The notes below the pieces were generated by a model. The model was given only the letters and a program-made list of their open reading frames with translations. It was not told the DNA's origin and did no database searches. The position numbers and the translations under genes were made by a program. A stretch of 64,000 nt of DNA from Polaribacter batillariae (GTDB taxonomy: Bacteria > Bacteroidota > Bacteroidia > Flavobacteriales > Flavobacteriaceae), in the NCBI RefSeq assembly GCF_017498485.1, contig NZ_CP071795.1, positions 3,532,501 through 3,596,500 of the forward strand, read 5' to 3'. The number at the start of each line of letters is the position of its first letter. The stretch's first letter is position 1. This document shows, in pieces, positions 52,190-60,060 of the stretch.

Positions 52190-53059
52190 TTATACAGCAT
52201 GTTTGTGCGCTTTGTAAGAAGAACGCACCAAAGCACCACTTTCTACATACATAAAGCCCATTTCTAAACCTAAGGTTTCGTATTTTTTAAATTGCTCTGG
52301 AGTTATAAATTCTTTTACAGGCAAATGGTTTTTTGTAGGTTGTAAATATTGCCCAATCGTAATAACATCGCAATTTACTTCACGCAAATCTTTCATGGTT
52401 TGTATTACTTCTTCTTCGGTTTCGCCCAAACCTAACATTAAACCTGTTTTAGTTCTCATTCCGTTTTCTTTTAAATATTTTAAAACAGCCAAACTTCTAT
52501 CGTATTTTGCCTGAATACGAACTTCGCGTGTTAGCCTTCTAACGGTTTCCATATTATGAGAGACCACTTCCGGATGCACTTCTATAATTCTATCTATCTG
52601 TTTTGTATTCCCTTGAAAATCTGGAATTAACGTTTCTAAAGTGGTATTCGGGTTTGCTCTACGAATCGCCTCTACAGTTTCTGCCCAAATAATAGAACCA
52701 CCATCTTTCAAGTCGTCTCTATCTACAGAAGTTATTACAGCGTGTTTTATGCTCATAATTTTTATAGAACGTGCCACTTTTTCTGGCTCATCCCATTCTA
52801 CAGTTTCTGGTCTTCCTGTTTTTACACCGCAAAAACCACAAGAACGGGTACAAATGTTTCCAAGAATCATAAAGGTTGCAGTTCCTTCTCCCCAACATTC
52901 GCCCATGTTAGGGCAACTTCCACTTGTGCAAATGGTGTTGAGTTTGTATTTATCGACCAAACCTCTTAAGTCTGTATATTTTTTACCCACAGGTAATTTT
53001 ACACGCAACCATTTTGGTTTTTTAGGTCTTTCAGGAAGAATTACAGAGTTTACAGCCAT
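52190..53059 (-). CDS. lipA: Lipoyl synthase
   Basis: Radical SAM enzyme inserting two sulfurs into octanoyl groups. The 289 residues carry the auxiliary cluster motif [13 protein letters not shown] (CxxxxCxxxxxC) and the radical SAM motif in [12 protein letters not shown] (CxxxCxxC), plus the C-terminal [15 protein letters not shown] with the conserved RSSY. Single gene. A TATCTTTG -7 element lies at 53087-53080. Serves the lipoylated complexes that use LpdA, encoded 12 kb away. Confidence 0.97.
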   Translation of the reverse strand: MAVNSVILPERPKKPKWLRVKLPVGKKYTDLRGLVDKYKLNTICTSGSCPNMGECWGEGTATFMILGNICTRSCGFCGVKTGRPETVEWDEPEKVARSIKIMSIKHAVITSVDRDDLKDGGSIIWAETVEAIRRANPNTTLETLIPDFQGNTKQIDRIIEVHPEVVSHNMETVRRLTREVRIQAKYDRSLAVLKYLKENGMRTKTGLMLGLGETEEEVIQTMKDLREVNCDVITIGQYLQPTKNHLPVKEFITPEQFKKYETLGLEMGFMYVESGALVRSSYKAHKHAV

Positions 53060-53079
53060 TTTCGTTCTTTATTAGACTG

Positions 53080-53087
53080 CAAAGATA
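53080..53087 (-). promoter_or_regulatory. -7 element (TATCTTTG) for lipA
   Basis: Minus strand TATCTTTG matches TAnnTTTG and lies 20 bases before the lipA ATG. No TTG at the normal spacing. Confidence 0.5.
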
Positions 53088-53112
53088 CGAAGTAAAAAAC
53101 AGAAAAGAAAAG

Positions 53113-53262
53113 TTAAAAGTTACAGTATTCTGCAAGTTTTCTTTTCCAATGATACGTTTTTTCTAAGGAAATAATTTTAGCTTTCTTTTCTTGTTCGAAT
53201 AAGTTTTCTGAAGCTAAAATTTCTTTTTTTTTAAACTCTATTTTTTTTAATAATATTGAATT
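53113..53262 (-). pseudogene. Possible coding relic upstream of lipA
   Basis: An open minus-strand frame of about 50 codons without an ATG ends at TAA 53115-53113. Its last residues, EILASENLFEQEKKAKIISL then EKTYHWKRKLAEYCNF, look protein-like (helical, charged, aromatic), but nothing upstream continues the frame. It may be the tail of a decayed gene or chance. The rest of the 271-base gap shows nothing else. Confidence 0.25.
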
Positions 53263-53330
53263 TTAAAATCACTGTTTTTAATATCATCTGCCAATTTTTC
53301 AACTAATGGGTATAAACATAAACAAATATT

Positions 53331-54551
53331 TTACATATTTATTAAAAACCAAATACTAAAACCCACTAAAAATACTATGCCAACAATACTTAAAATTTTT
53401 AAATAGATATTGGGTTGATGTTTTTTAGGGGTGTGTTTTCCTGTGATTAAAAGGTAGTTTAAAATTGCATAAAAAGGGGCTGTTAAAAAAGATAAAATAG
53501 TGGCAACTTTTACCAAAAGTCCCATATTATCCATAAAGTATTTTAAGATTAAAAAAGTGCCCACAAAAAGAAAAACAATCCAAAACCAATAGCCATATTT
53601 TAACTCTTTATTAAATAATAGTTTTGTAGTTCTATTCATGGCTCTTGGAGAAGCATCTAAAGTAGTAATTGTGGTACTAAACATGGTTGTAAAGGCTGCA
53701 ATTGCAATAAAAATATAAGAGAAATCGCCTAAATTTTTGGTGTATAAATTTATTAGTTGCGAGGCAAAAATACTTCCTTTATCCGAAAAAGTTTCTCCAG
53801 ATTTGTACATTACCAACGCACCTAAAAGCACAAAACAAATTCCTAAAAAAAGAGTGCCAATATAGCCAATGTTAAAATCGAAAATGGCATCTTTTGGTTT
53901 TGTTTTTAAAACAGTTGTTTTGTCTTTTTCTACAGACCAAATAGAATGCCAAATGGAAATGTCTAAAGGTGCAGGCATCCAACCTAAAAAAGCAATTAAA
54001 AATGTAATTTCTACAGTTCCTGAAGGTAAAATTTGTGTAACATCAAAAGCTTCTTTGGTGCTAAAAAGTGCAACTAAAACTGCAATTACAGTGCTAATTG
54101 TTAAGATAACAATAATGTATTTCATTGCATTGTCTAACAATTTATATTTGCCAACCACTAAAAATATTAAACTTATAAATAGTAAAATAATCGACCATAA
54201 AACCAAATCGTTGGTAACTCCAAATAATTGCGATGCTAAAGCAGCAGTAACAATCGTTACAGCAGCTTGAATGGTAAACATTGTTGCGAAATTAATAATG
54301 TAATAAGCAACTAAAACAGCTTTTCCTAATTTTCTGTAACCATCTAATAAAGTTTCTCCTGTTGCTGCTGCATAACGTGGCCCAAATTGAAAAAATGGAT
54401 ATTTAAAAAGATGTACCAATAACAAAGCCCATAAAAGTCCAAAACCAAATTCTGCACCCGCTTTTGTAGATTGCACTAAATGAGAAACCCCAATTGCAGC
54501 GCCTGCAAATAATAAGCCTGGTCCTATAGATTGTAAGAAAGATTTTTTCAT
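53331..54551 (-). CDS. Nramp-family transporter, divergent
   Basis: 406 residues with about eleven membrane helices in the Nramp/LeuT-like fold. Start KKSFLQSIGPGLLFAGAAIG and the second-helix region FKYPFFQFGPRYAAATGETL are Nramp-like. In helix 1, where manganese/iron transporters have DPGN, this protein reads AGAAIGVSHLVQST, and the helix 6 region is LGWMPAPLDISIWHS. So the classical transition-metal site is not conserved, and the substrate may differ (another cation, or no metal). The gene stands alone before a gap to the sigma factor gene. Confidence 0.85.
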   Translation of the reverse strand: MKKSFLQSIGPGLLFAGAAIGVSHLVQSTKAGAEFGFGLLWALLLVHLFKYPFFQFGPRYAAATGETLLDGYRKLGKAVLVAYYIINFATMFTIQAAVTIVTAALASQLFGVTNDLVLWSIILLFISLIFLVVGKYKLLDNAMKYIIVILTISTVIAVLVALFSTKEAFDVTQILPSGTVEITFLIAFLGWMPAPLDISIWHSIWSVEKDKTTVLKTKPKDAIFDFNIGYIGTLFLGICFVLLGALVMYKSGETFSDKGSIFASQLINLYTKNLGDFSYIFIAIAAFTTMFSTTITTLDASPRAMNRTTKLLFNKELKYGYWFWIVFLFVGTFLILKYFMDNMGLLVKVATILSFLTAPFYAILNYLLITGKHTPKKHQPNIYLKILSIVGIVFLVGFSIWFLINM

Positions 54552-54677
54552 CCGAATAATGTAATTACGTCATAAATAATACCTTTAATACCCTTTCTTG
54601 TTTGAAATTACCCAAATAAAACATCCTTTTTTCTTTTCTATTTCATTATAAAAAGAGTTTAAAAGAAATCTTTCTAA

Positions 54678-55241
54678 TTAAGATTCTTTAATAATTGCTG
54701 CCAACAACTTTTTAGCACGCAAAAGCTTTACTTTTACGTTGTTCATGGGTTCGTTAATTTGCTTAGAGATTTCTTTGTAACTTAGCTCTTGAAAGTAACG
54801 TAACTGAATTACTTCTTGGTATTTAGGTTTTAATTGTTTAATATCTTTTAACAATTTTGCTAAATTTTGTTCTCGAATAATTTTGTCTTCTGGAGTAGGA
54901 TTTTCATCCGCCACCAAATAAATTTTATCTTCTTGTTCTTGGGTCGTTTCTACAGAGATAGAACTATTTTGTTTGCGAAGTAAATCGATATGCACATTTT
55001 TAGAAATGGCAATTAACCATGTTTTAAAAACATATTGGTCGTTAAAAGTGTCGATTTTATCAAATGCTTTAGAAAAAGTTTGTATGGCAATATCTTCTGC
55101 ATCATTCTCGCTTTTAGTACGTTTTAATTGATAATTATAAACATCTCCCCAAAAAGAATCTAACAGAAAACGAAATGCAGCTTGATTGCCTTTTTTCGCT
55201 TTCTTAATATTTTGTTCAATTTTTGTACTGTCTATTTCCAA
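54678..55241 (-). CDS. ECF-type RNA polymerase sigma factor
   Basis: 187 residues. Region 2 (about 22-90, AFRFLLDSFWGDVYNYQLKR, DAEDIAIQTFSKAF) and region 4 (about 125-183, YQEVIQLRYFQELSYKEISK) are clear. The start is TTG at 55241, overlapping the stop of the upstream GT2 gene by 10 bases; no ATG is nearby, so its translation probably depends on coupling. No anti-sigma gene is adjacent. Target promoters unknown. Confidence 0.9.
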   Translation of the reverse strand: MEIDSTKIEQNIKKAKKGNQAAFRFLLDSFWGDVYNYQLKRTKSENDAEDIAIQTFSKAFDKIDTFNDQYVFKTWLIAISKNVHIDLLRKQNSSISVETTQEQEDKIYLVADENPTPEDKIIREQNLAKLLKDIKQLKPKYQEVIQLRYFQELSYKEISKQINEPMNNVKVKLLRAKKLLAAIIKES

Positions 55242-56338
55242 TGATTGGGTTTTGAAATCAAATTAGTGATAAATATACTAAATTGAAAGAATAATAACCC
55301 AATTTCTAAAAAAGGTAGCAAAAAAATAATTTGAGGTTCTTTTAATTTTTTTGCTGAAAAACCAACCACTAAAAACTGAATTAAGTAATAGCCTATTACA
55401 ATTGGTAAAATAATTTTCCAAGGATGGTAAAAAAATAAAGTAATGGCTAAAACCAAAAACAAAACCTTAGATACAAAAAACAGTCCTAAAAAAAACTGAT
55501 GTTTAAATTTGTAATGCTTTGCAGTAGAAATATGCCTTCTTTTTTGATGAAACCATTTTTTAAAAGATTTTGGAGATTTCGAAATCGTAAAACTATTTTC
55601 TGTTGTACAAATAACAGTGTTTTCTTTATTTGCGGCGTCTTTTATAAATAAATCGTCATCACCAGATTTAATGTGCATATGGTTTATAAAACCTTTTACA
55701 TTAAAGAATTCGGCTTTTTCGTATGCTAAATTTCTACCAACACCCATGTAAGGAGAACCCAATTTTGCATAACTAAAATATTGAATGGCAGTTAGTAAAG
55801 TTTCGAAACGCACAAATAAATTCACCAAACTTTTATTTTTTTCATATTTTCCATACCCCAAAATAATCGATTTTTCTGAAGTAAAATTCTTACTCATTTC
55901 TGCAATCCAACTTTTAGAAACAGGCTTACAATCTGCATCAGTAAATAGTAAATGTTCGTTTTTAGTGGCTTTAATACCCAAGGTTAATGCGTACTTTTTG
56001 TTCCCCCAAAAAGCTTCAATATTTTCTACAGAAATTATTTTAATGTTGGCATGTTTTGTTTTAAAAGCTTCCATAACTTCTTGTGTTTCGTCGGAAGAAG
56101 CATCGTTTATAAGAACAATTTCAAAATCTGAATAATTTTGTTCAATAATAAAAGGAAGAAATTTTTGTAGATTTTTAGCTTCATTTTTAGCACAAATAAC
56201 TACAGAAATTGGTATTTCTTTTGCAATTTTCTTTGATTGTTTCTCATCAGCAAATAAAAAAGAAGTAAAAAATAGGTAGTATGCGATTTGTATGCCTGCA
56301 AAAACTACAAAAGCGTAGAAAAGTACAGGTAAAATCAT
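55232..56338 (-). CDS. Glycosyltransferase family 2, membrane-bound
   Basis: 368 residues from the ATG at 56338 (TTG one codon earlier also opens the frame). One N-terminal membrane helix, a GT2 domain (PISVVICAKNEAKNLQKFLP, then LFTDADCKPVS with the metal motif), a QxxRRW-like site in FHQKRRHISTA, and three C-terminal helices. The layout resembles processive or hopanoid/carotenoid-type GT2 enzymes. Co-transcribed and coupled with the ECF sigma gene. Product unknown. Confidence 0.88.
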   Translation of the reverse strand: MILPVLFYAFVVFAGIQIAYYLFFTSFLFADEKQSKKIAKEIPISVVICAKNEAKNLQKFLPFIIEQNYSDFEIVLINDASSDETQEVMEAFKTKHANIKIISVENIEAFWGNKKYALTLGIKATKNEHLLFTDADCKPVSKSWIAEMSKNFTSEKSIILGYGKYEKNKSLVNLFVRFETLLTAIQYFSYAKLGSPYMGVGRNLAYEKAEFFNVKGFINHMHIKSGDDDLFIKDAANKENTVICTTENSFTISKSPKSFKKWFHQKRRHISTAKHYKFKHQFFLGLFFVSKVLFLVLAITLFFYHPWKIILPIVIGYYLIQFLVVGFSAKKLKEPQIIFLLPFLEIGLLFFQFSIFITNLISKPNHWK

Positions 56339-56353
56339 CAATACAAAAAGGGT

Positions 56354-56557
56354 TTAGTTATGTTGAGGTTCAGAACAATTTTCGAACTGATCTGGTGTTT
56401 TTCCACAAAAACCACAAGCTTCACCTTCTTGATTTAACATTGGGTTTTGACTGGCACAGGTACCTGCAAATTTACCGTCTTTTTTTGCCCAAATTTTTAT
56501 AGCAATTCCAACAACAGCAAGTGCTAATAAACCTAAAGTGATAAAAAATAATTTCAT
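56354..56557 (-). CDS. Small membrane protein with C-terminal Cys motif
   Basis: 67 residues from the ATG at 56557: one membrane helix (KLFFITLGLLALAVVGIAIK) followed by a Cys-rich tail (GTCASQNP, EGEACGFCGKTPDQFENC). The CGFCGK motif could bind zinc or be redox-active. Such membrane or secretory proteins are common in Flavobacteriia and of unknown role. The frame opens further upstream, but the added part is low-complexity. A TATCTTTG -7 element on this strand at 56582-56575 supports the chosen start. Confidence 0.75.
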   Translation of the reverse strand: MKLFFITLGLLALAVVGIAIKIWAKKDGKFAGTCASQNPMLNQEGEACGFCGKTPDQFENCSEPQHN

Positions 56558-56705
56558 AAAATAGAATTGTTGCACAAAGATACAAATAATAATGTTTTGT
56601 AAGAATTGTATATTATTAAAAAAAATCATCATTTTTTTTTAGAGTAATTTCAAACAAGAAAAGGTATTCGTTTTACAATTAAAACAAATGCATAATATTC
56701 CATAG

Positions 56706-56747
56706 AATTATTTTCCTTGGAAAATATATATTTATTTTGTAACTTTG
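56706..56747 (+). promoter_or_regulatory. Promoter with overlapping palindromic operator, doxX-osmC
   Basis: AATTATTTTCC-TT-GGAAAATATAT (56706-56729) is a palindrome whose central TTG (56717-56719) also serves as the -33 element. It is spaced 20 bases from TAACTTTG (56740-56747), a match to TAnnTTTG. A repressor on the palindrome would block the promoter. The same palindrome recurs at 59016-59039 after marR. Confidence 0.82.
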
Positions 56748-56772
56748 CACTCAATTTAAAAACCAAACTCAA

Positions 56773-57135
56773 ATGAAAACCAACAAAATTGTATATTATA
56801 TAAGTACAGGGTTACTCACTTTAGTAATGCTTTTTTCTGTTAGCATGTATCTTTTTAATAATGCTCAAATTCAGCAAGCATTTACAAGTTTAGGGTACCC
56901 AACTTACATCGTTTATCCATTAGCACTTGCTAAAATTTTAGGATTAATTGCCATTTGGTTTGTCGCGAACAAATCAATAAAAGAATGGGCGTATGCAGGG
57001 TTCTTTTTCAATTTTGTTTTGGCATTTTTTGCTCATTATATGGTTTCTGATGGCGGACATATGACAGCATTGATAGCAATTATATTATTAGTAGTTTCTT
57101 ATATATTCAGTAAAAAAATAAACAATGGCAAATAA
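56773..57135 (+). CDS. DoxX-like family membrane protein
   Basis: 120 residues with four membrane helices (about 8-28, 46-64, 70-90, 97-114), matching DoxX-like proteins (PF13564 type). Motifs: YPLALAKILGLIAIWFV and FFFNFVLAFFAHY. DoxX-like proteins are linked to thiol/quinone redox stress in several bacteria. First gene of a plus-strand run; its end overlaps osmC by 11 bases. Confidence 0.82.
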   Translation: MKTNKIVYYISTGLLTLVMLFSVSMYLFNNAQIQQAFTSLGYPTYIVYPLALAKILGLIAIWFVANKSIKEWAYAGFFFNFVLAFFAHYMVSDGGHMTALIAIILLVVSYIFSKKINNGK

Positions 57136-57520
57136 CACAACATCAAAAGTAGTTTTAACCAATAAAAACTATTTGGCAGAAGCAAAAATGAGAAATCATT
57201 TTGCTGTAATAGACGAGCCAGTAAATGCTGGTGGAGATGATAATGGTCCAACTCCAGTAGAATATTTGTTAACGGCAATTGGTAGTTGTGTTTCCATTAC
57301 TTTGCGAATGTATGCAGAAAGAAAAGGTTGGGATGTTGGCGAAATAACCGTAAACGTTTCGCAAATAAAAGACGAAAATGGTACTCATTTAAGTGAAGAA
57401 ATTTCTTTTTCGAAAGAAATAAATGAAGAACAAAGAAAACGTTTGCTAGTAATTGCTGGCAAATGCCCAGTCGCAAAAATGGTAAAGGGAGAAACAAAAA
57501 TAGTTAGCAGTATTCAGTAG
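57125..57520 (+). CDS. OsmC/Ohr-family peroxiredoxin-like protein
   Basis: 131 residues with both redox Cys of the family, Cys55 in AIGSCVSITLRMYAERKGW and Cys114 in AGKCPVAKMV. Members reduce organic hydroperoxides. It overlaps doxX by 11 bases, so the two are translationally coupled. The C-terminus VSSIQ and the stop lie inside a CAGT/GGCAGT repeat tract, which suggests the last few residues were replaced by repeat-derived sequence. Confidence 0.92.
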   Translation: MANNTTSKVVLTNKNYLAEAKMRNHFAVIDEPVNAGGDDNGPTPVEYLLTAIGSCVSITLRMYAERKGWDVGEITVNVSQIKDENGTHLSEEISFSKEINEEQRKRLLVIAGKCPVAKMVKGETKIVSSIQ

Positions 57521-57560
57521 GCAGTATTCAGTAGGCAGTTTGCAGTTTGCAGTTTGTAGC
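57503..57560. repeat. CAGTAGGCAGT repeat tract at the end of osmC
   Basis: TTAGCAGTATTCAGTAGGCA, GTATTCAGTAGGCAGTTTGC, AGTTTGCAGTTTGTAG. The stop codon TAG of osmC is one of the repeat words. The same family follows menB and rlmF. Confidence 0.7.
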
Positions 57561-57604
57561 CAATAGGCGATACACATTTAAACAATTATATAAAATTTTA
57601 AAAA

Positions 57605-58141
57605 ATGAAAAAGATATTAGCATTTGCAGGTAGTACAAGTTCAACCTCAATTAATAAAAAGTTAGTAACATTTACAGCAGAAAGTTTAGAGAAAACGGCT
57701 TTCGATATCATAGATTTAAGAGATTTTTCTGTACCTATGTTTAGCGAAGATGAAGAAAAAGAAAATGGTTTTCCTAAAGATATTACCAAACTATCTAATT
57801 TGTTAGATAATTACGACGGTTTTATTTTATCATTAGCAGAACACAATGGTTCTTACGCAGCAGCTTTTAAAAATATTTTTGATTGGTGTTCGAGAATAAA
57901 TAACAATGTTTTTAGAGAAAAACCACTATTATTAATGGCAACTTCTCCAGGAGGTATGGGAGGCAAATTTGTTTTGGCAGCAGCAGAACAACGTTTTCCA
58001 AGACATGCAGCTAAAGAATTGGTTACCTTTTCTTTGCCTAATTTTTCTGATAATTTTAAAGAAGGTAAAATAATAAATAACGAATATTTAGCATTATTAA
58101 CGCAACAAATAGAGCAGTTCGAAAATTTAGTACATAATTAA
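57605..58141 (+). CDS. NADPH-dependent FMN reductase family protein
   Basis: 178-residue flavodoxin-fold enzyme. ILAFAGSTSSTSINKKLV holds the FMN phosphate loop, and LSLAEHNGSYAAAFKNIFDW and TSPGGMGGKFVLAAAEQRF match the NADPH:FMN/quinone reductase family. In context it likely reduces quinones, azo compounds or flavins as part of the redox island. It ends three bases before the glutaredoxin-fold gene, so both share a transcript. Confidence 0.9.
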   Translation: MKKILAFAGSTSSTSINKKLVTFTAESLEKTAFDIIDLRDFSVPMFSEDEEKENGFPKDITKLSNLLDNYDGFILSLAEHNGSYAAAFKNIFDWCSRINNNVFREKPLLLMATSPGGMGGKFVLAAAEQRFPRHAAKELVTFSLPNFSDNFKEGKIINNEYLALLTQQIEQFENLVHN

Positions 58142-58144
58142 AAT

Positions 58145-58393
58145 ATGAAGATAACTTTATACGGAAAACAAGGGCATGCATACACAGTTGCATTTAAGAA
58201 TTTTCTGAATTCTACAGGTGTTTCTTACGTTTACAAAGATATTTTAAAAGATGTAGCCGCAAGAGAACATAGTAAAGAATTGTACAATGGAGTAGCAAAA
58301 TTTCCAACATTATTTGTAGATGATGCTGTGTATTTAACCCCCACAACAGAAGAGTTTAATAAAATTATGCAAGACTTAAAGTTAAGAGCATAA
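58145..58393 (+). CDS. Glutaredoxin-fold protein without cysteines
   Basis: 82 residues with the glutaredoxin/thioredoxin-fold outline: a first strand MKITLYGKQ, a helix, KDILKDVAAREHSKELY, the cis-Pro strand KFPTLFVDD and a final helix. At the CxxC position it reads GKQGHAYTV, and there is no Cys anywhere in the protein, so thiol-disulfide catalysis of the usual kind is excluded. It may bind a partner or glutathione-like thiol. Follows the FMN reductase by three bases. Confidence 0.8.
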   Translation: MKITLYGKQGHAYTVAFKNFLNSTGVSYVYKDILKDVAAREHSKELYNGVAKFPTLFVDDAVYLTPTTEEFNKIMQDLKLRA

Positions 58394-58476
58394 TCGTTCG
58401 AGGTTTAGAGTTTAAAATTTAAAGTTTCCACTATTGTGAGTTCGTTAGATTCAACATTTTTTTAATTTTAAATATT

Positions 58477-58525
58477 GAACTCTGAACCCTGAACTCTGAA
58501 CTCTGAACTCTGAACTCTGAACTAT
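58477..58525. repeat. Seven tandem GAACTCT heptamers upstream of marR
   Basis: Seven 7-base units, five exact (GAACTCT), one GAACCCT and one GAACTAT; looser copies follow to about 58556. It forms the leader between the glutaredoxin-fold gene and marR. Slippage here would change spacing, not frame. Related words lie in other gaps and in the namZ linker. Confidence 0.85.
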
Positions 58526-58565
58526 GTAATCTAAACTCTGAACTAAGAACATTGAACACAAAAAT

Positions 58566-59003
58566 ATGGGCGATATTTCTAAAGACATACAATCGAATTT
58601 TAAAGACGAAAAAACAAAGGCGTTAATTAACATAAAATACACCGCAAATTGGCTAAATAGTAAAGAAAACGATTTTTTTAAACCTTATGGAATTTCGCCA
58701 CAACAATTTAATATTTTACGAATTTTAAGAGGTGCAAAGAAAGAAATTAAGGTTCAGGTTATAAAAGATAGAATGATCGAACGTGCACCAAATGCAACAC
58801 GTTTAATGGATAAATTGTGTGAGAAAAACCTTATAGAAAGAATTCGCTGCGAACACGATCGAAGAGTAGTGTATGTAAAAATTACTCAAGAAGGTTTAGC
58901 GTTACTTTCTAAAATAGATGTAAATAAAAACCTTTCCTTTTTAGAAAACTTAACAGAGAAAGAAGCCAATCAATTAAGTAATTTATTAGACAAAATTCGA
59001 TAA
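58566..59003 (+). CDS. MarR family transcriptional regulator
   Basis: 145-residue winged-helix regulator. SPQQFNILRILRGAKKEIKV, a recognition helix around ERAPNATRLMDKLCEKNLIE, the wing RCEHDRRVVYVKITQEG and a C-terminal dimer helix are typical. Cys85 and Cys95 are potential oxidation or electrophile sensors, as in YodB/OhrR-type relatives; that is inference. It lies between two identical palindromes (56706 and 59016), which are its most likely operators. Probably represses the flanking redox genes. Confidence 0.92.
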   Translation: MGDISKDIQSNFKDEKTKALINIKYTANWLNSKENDFFKPYGISPQQFNILRILRGAKKEIKVQVIKDRMIERAPNATRLMDKLCEKNLIERIRCEHDRRVVYVKITQEGLALLSKIDVNKNLSFLENLTEKEANQLSNLLDKIR

Positions 59004-59015
59004 AAAAAATTGCAA

Positions 59016-59039
59016 AATTATTTTCCTTGGAAAATAATT
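59016..59039 (+). promoter_or_regulatory. Palindromic operator, second copy, upstream of pirin
   Basis: AATTATTTTCC-TT-GGAAAATAATT, perfect 11-base arms. A TTG at 59027-59029 sits as in the first copy, but no good -7 follows (TAGACTCT at 59046 is the nearest). It begins 12 bases after the marR stop and lies 68 bases before the pirin ATG. Confidence 0.8.
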
Positions 59040-59106
59040 AAATTTTAGACTCTTCTTGTTTTTAAAAATTAAAAGATTTTTTTGTCGAGAAAATAAATTA
59101 GAAATT

Positions 59107-59976
59107 ATGAAAACACAAAAAACAATTCAACATAAAGTTACAAGTCCGTTGGTAAATATGGGGCCAATAAAATTACGTCAGCCTTTACCAACAAAGGGAA
59201 TTGAAAATGTAGATCCGTTTTTGCTATTACATCATTATGGTCCTTATGCGATTTCAGAATTTAACAATCCGTTCGATTTAGGTCCACATCCGCACAGAGG
59301 TTTCGAACCCATTACCTTGCTTTTTAAAGGCGAACAATTGCACAGAGATTCTTTGGGAAATGAAATGGTGGTAAAAGCAGGTGGTGTTCAATGGACAACT
59401 GCCGGACGTGGAATTATTCATGCAGAAGCACCAACAAAAGACTTTGTAAAAAAAGGGGGCGAGTTAGAAGGCATTCAATTATGGTTGAATTTACCCGCGA
59501 AAGATAAAATGATGCCACCAAATTATCAACATTTAGAAGACGAGCAAATTCCAAAAGTATTTTCTGAAGATAAAAAAGTACAGTTAAATATCATTGCAGG
59601 AACTCAATCATATGAAAAAGGTTTGGTTAAAACGCAAACAAAAGTAAATGTTTTTACGGCAATTGCCCAAGAAAACGGGCAAATGGAAATAGAACTTCCA
59701 GAAAAGCATCAATCTTTAATTTATTTGTTAGAAGGAGAAATTTTGGTAAACGATTCAGAAACTTTACAAAAAGGAGCAAACCAAATGATTACTTTCAATC
59801 AAGATGGAAATTTTATTCAATTTACAGCAAAAAAAGAGAGTACTTTGTTAATTCTTTCAGGAGCCCCTATTAAAGAGAAAGTTACCCAATATGGCCCTTA
59901 TGTAATGAATACGCAGACTGAAATTTTAGAAGCAATGCGCGATTTTCAACAAGGCAAAATGGGGTATTTGTATTAA
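59107..59976 (+). CDS. Pirin family protein (quercetinase-like cupin), first
   Basis: 289-residue double-cupin protein. The metal-binding N-terminal cupin is intact: PFLLLHHYGPYAI, LGPHPHRGFEPITLLFKGEQ, with HRDSLGNE and IIHAEAP completing the ligands. I chose the ATG at 59107; the TTG-initiated extension is not conserved. Bacterial pirins act on flavonoid-like compounds or modulate metabolism. It follows the second palindrome and is likely under MarR control. Confidence 0.92.
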   Translation: MKTQKTIQHKVTSPLVNMGPIKLRQPLPTKGIENVDPFLLLHHYGPYAISEFNNPFDLGPHPHRGFEPITLLFKGEQLHRDSLGNEMVVKAGGVQWTTAGRGIIHAEAPTKDFVKKGGELEGIQLWLNLPAKDKMMPPNYQHLEDEQIPKVFSEDKKVQLNIIAGTQSYEKGLVKTQTKVNVFTAIAQENGQMEIELPEKHQSLIYLLEGEILVNDSETLQKGANQMITFNQDGNFIQFTAKKESTLLILSGAPIKEKVTQYGPYVMNTQTEILEAMRDFQQGKMGYLY

Positions 59977-59987
59977 TCTACTATAAA

Positions 59988-60045
59988 ATGTCATTTCGAG
60001 CGCAGTCGAGAAATCTTGAAACCTTTCAATTGCACTCAAGGTGGC
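59988..60045. repeat. TCGAGCGCAGTCGAGA half-element between the pirin genes
   Basis: GTCATTTCGAGCGCAGTCGA, GAAATCTTGAAACC, then TTGCACTCAAGG. Related to the palindromic family of bshC-rlmF and menD. An in-frame TTG start for the second pirin lies inside it and is not used here. Confidence 0.65.
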
Positions 60046-60060
60046 AAAAAAATAAAAATT

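Noticed and set aside
58477-58556. CRISPR or coding repeat
   Set aside because: Seven-base units without spacers and without an open frame; a simple tandem repeat.
59056-59106. Upstream TTG start for the first pirin
   Set aside because: The extension is basic, low in similarity to pirins, and the ATG at 59107 gives the expected N-terminus.
60016-60060. Upstream start for the second pirin
   Set aside because: The TTG lies in a TCGAGCGCAGTCGAGA repeat; the ATG at 60061 matches the family start.
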